From assembly GCF_001039355.2 (NCBI RefSeq), contig NW_019775471.1:236042-268964 (forward strand): a stretch of 32,923 nucleotides of DNA, read 5' to 3'. Made by a program: the position numbers and the translations under genes. Below are positions 32,563-32,923 of this stretch, piece after piece (the stretch's first letter is position 1; each line of letters begins with the position of its first letter). Origin of the DNA: Lingula anatina (Eukaryota > Brachiopoda > Lingulata > Lingulida > Lingulidae). The notes below the pieces were generated by a model. It saw nothing but the letters and a program-made list of their open reading frames with translations. It searched no databases and was not told the DNA's origin.

Positions 32563-32923
32563 TATTACAGAGAAGAATTCCATCAGCAGTTATGTTATAA
32601 GAATGAAGTAATTTTTCTTCAGTCAAAAGCTTAATATTGAAATAGTTTTTACCTCCGATATTTCGATGTCTTGCAGAACATCTTCATCAAATAATGAGGC
32701 TGTCCAGGTAAATATTCTCTATTCAGGAGATATACTCCTCCCCCCCCCACCCCCCACCCCACCCCCCCACACACACACACACAATCAAACACGCACGAAT
32801 TGTTTTAGGAAAGGGAGGTAGAGCCAGGTTAGTGAGCATTGCGCCATCATTTCTGTGAGACTGGCTCCTACCTTCTGGTTGTGTATGGCCTACAGGACTT
32901 TCCTGTAATTTTCTTGTGCAACA
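32563..32923. other. Flank with C-rich/CA repeat; no gene
   Basis: Contains a C-rich run passing into (AC)n at 32740-32783. Otherwise nothing is recognised up to the window end. Confidence 0.6.

Noticed and set aside
1-32923. A defence system, operon or prophage-like arrangement
   Set aside because: All supported genes are intron-containing animal genes or eukaryotic retroelement remnants; no ribosome binding sites or compact gene clusters.

Overview
This is nuclear DNA from an animal, most likely a marine invertebrate (mollusc or other lophotrochozoan, or a lancelet); the sequence alone does not fix the phylum. The grounds are AT-rich, intron-rich sequence with GT-AG exons, microsatellites, foldback elements and a Gypsy-type retroelement. 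Nothing bacterial or viral is present as a functional gene set.

The window is dominated by a tandem cluster of CLCA genes (calcium-activated chloride channel regulator family: secreted or membrane metalloprotease-VWA proteins). (1) 1-7112 (+) is the 3' part of CLCA copy 1, cut by the window edge inside a VWA exon: 7 exons, all junctions in frame, ending in an FnIII-like domain, about 30 Thr-rich 10-residue mucin-like repeats, one transmembrane helix and a cytoplasmic tail of about 680 residues. (2) 9441-11364 (+) is a headless CLCA cassette holding only the last exons. It has a different transmembrane segment and a short basic tail, and no visible first exon. It is either a truncated copy or a set of alternative 3' exons for copy 1. 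(3) 12908-27685 (+) is a complete CLCA copy 2 that I could assemble by hand: 13 coding exons, every phase consistent, predicted 1267 residues. Its order is signal peptide, CLCA N-terminal zincin (HEWGH), VWA with complete MIDAS, beta-sandwich domain, FnIII, transmembrane helix, and a cytoplasmic tail of about 312 residues.

Introns and flanks are also homologous between the copies, so this is segmental tandem duplication of a unit. The copies differ mainly in their C-terminal exon: mucin-repeat number, transmembrane helix, tail length and final frame.

Inside copy 2, the 3.8 kb intron between the protease and VWA exons holds an antisense, decayed Gypsy-like element (16344-19883). It has about 110 bp terminal direct repeats and gag, protease and integrase remnants, but no reverse transcriptase/RNase H. 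Several foldback MITE-like elements are scattered through introns and intergenic DNA, with one nested inside another at 31112-31904. Past the cluster lie a CCHC gag-like fragment on the minus strand (28929-29300), about 1.8 kb with nothing recognisable, the nested MITE, and a short open segment with one TPR-like repeat (32230-32562) that may be the last exon of another gene.
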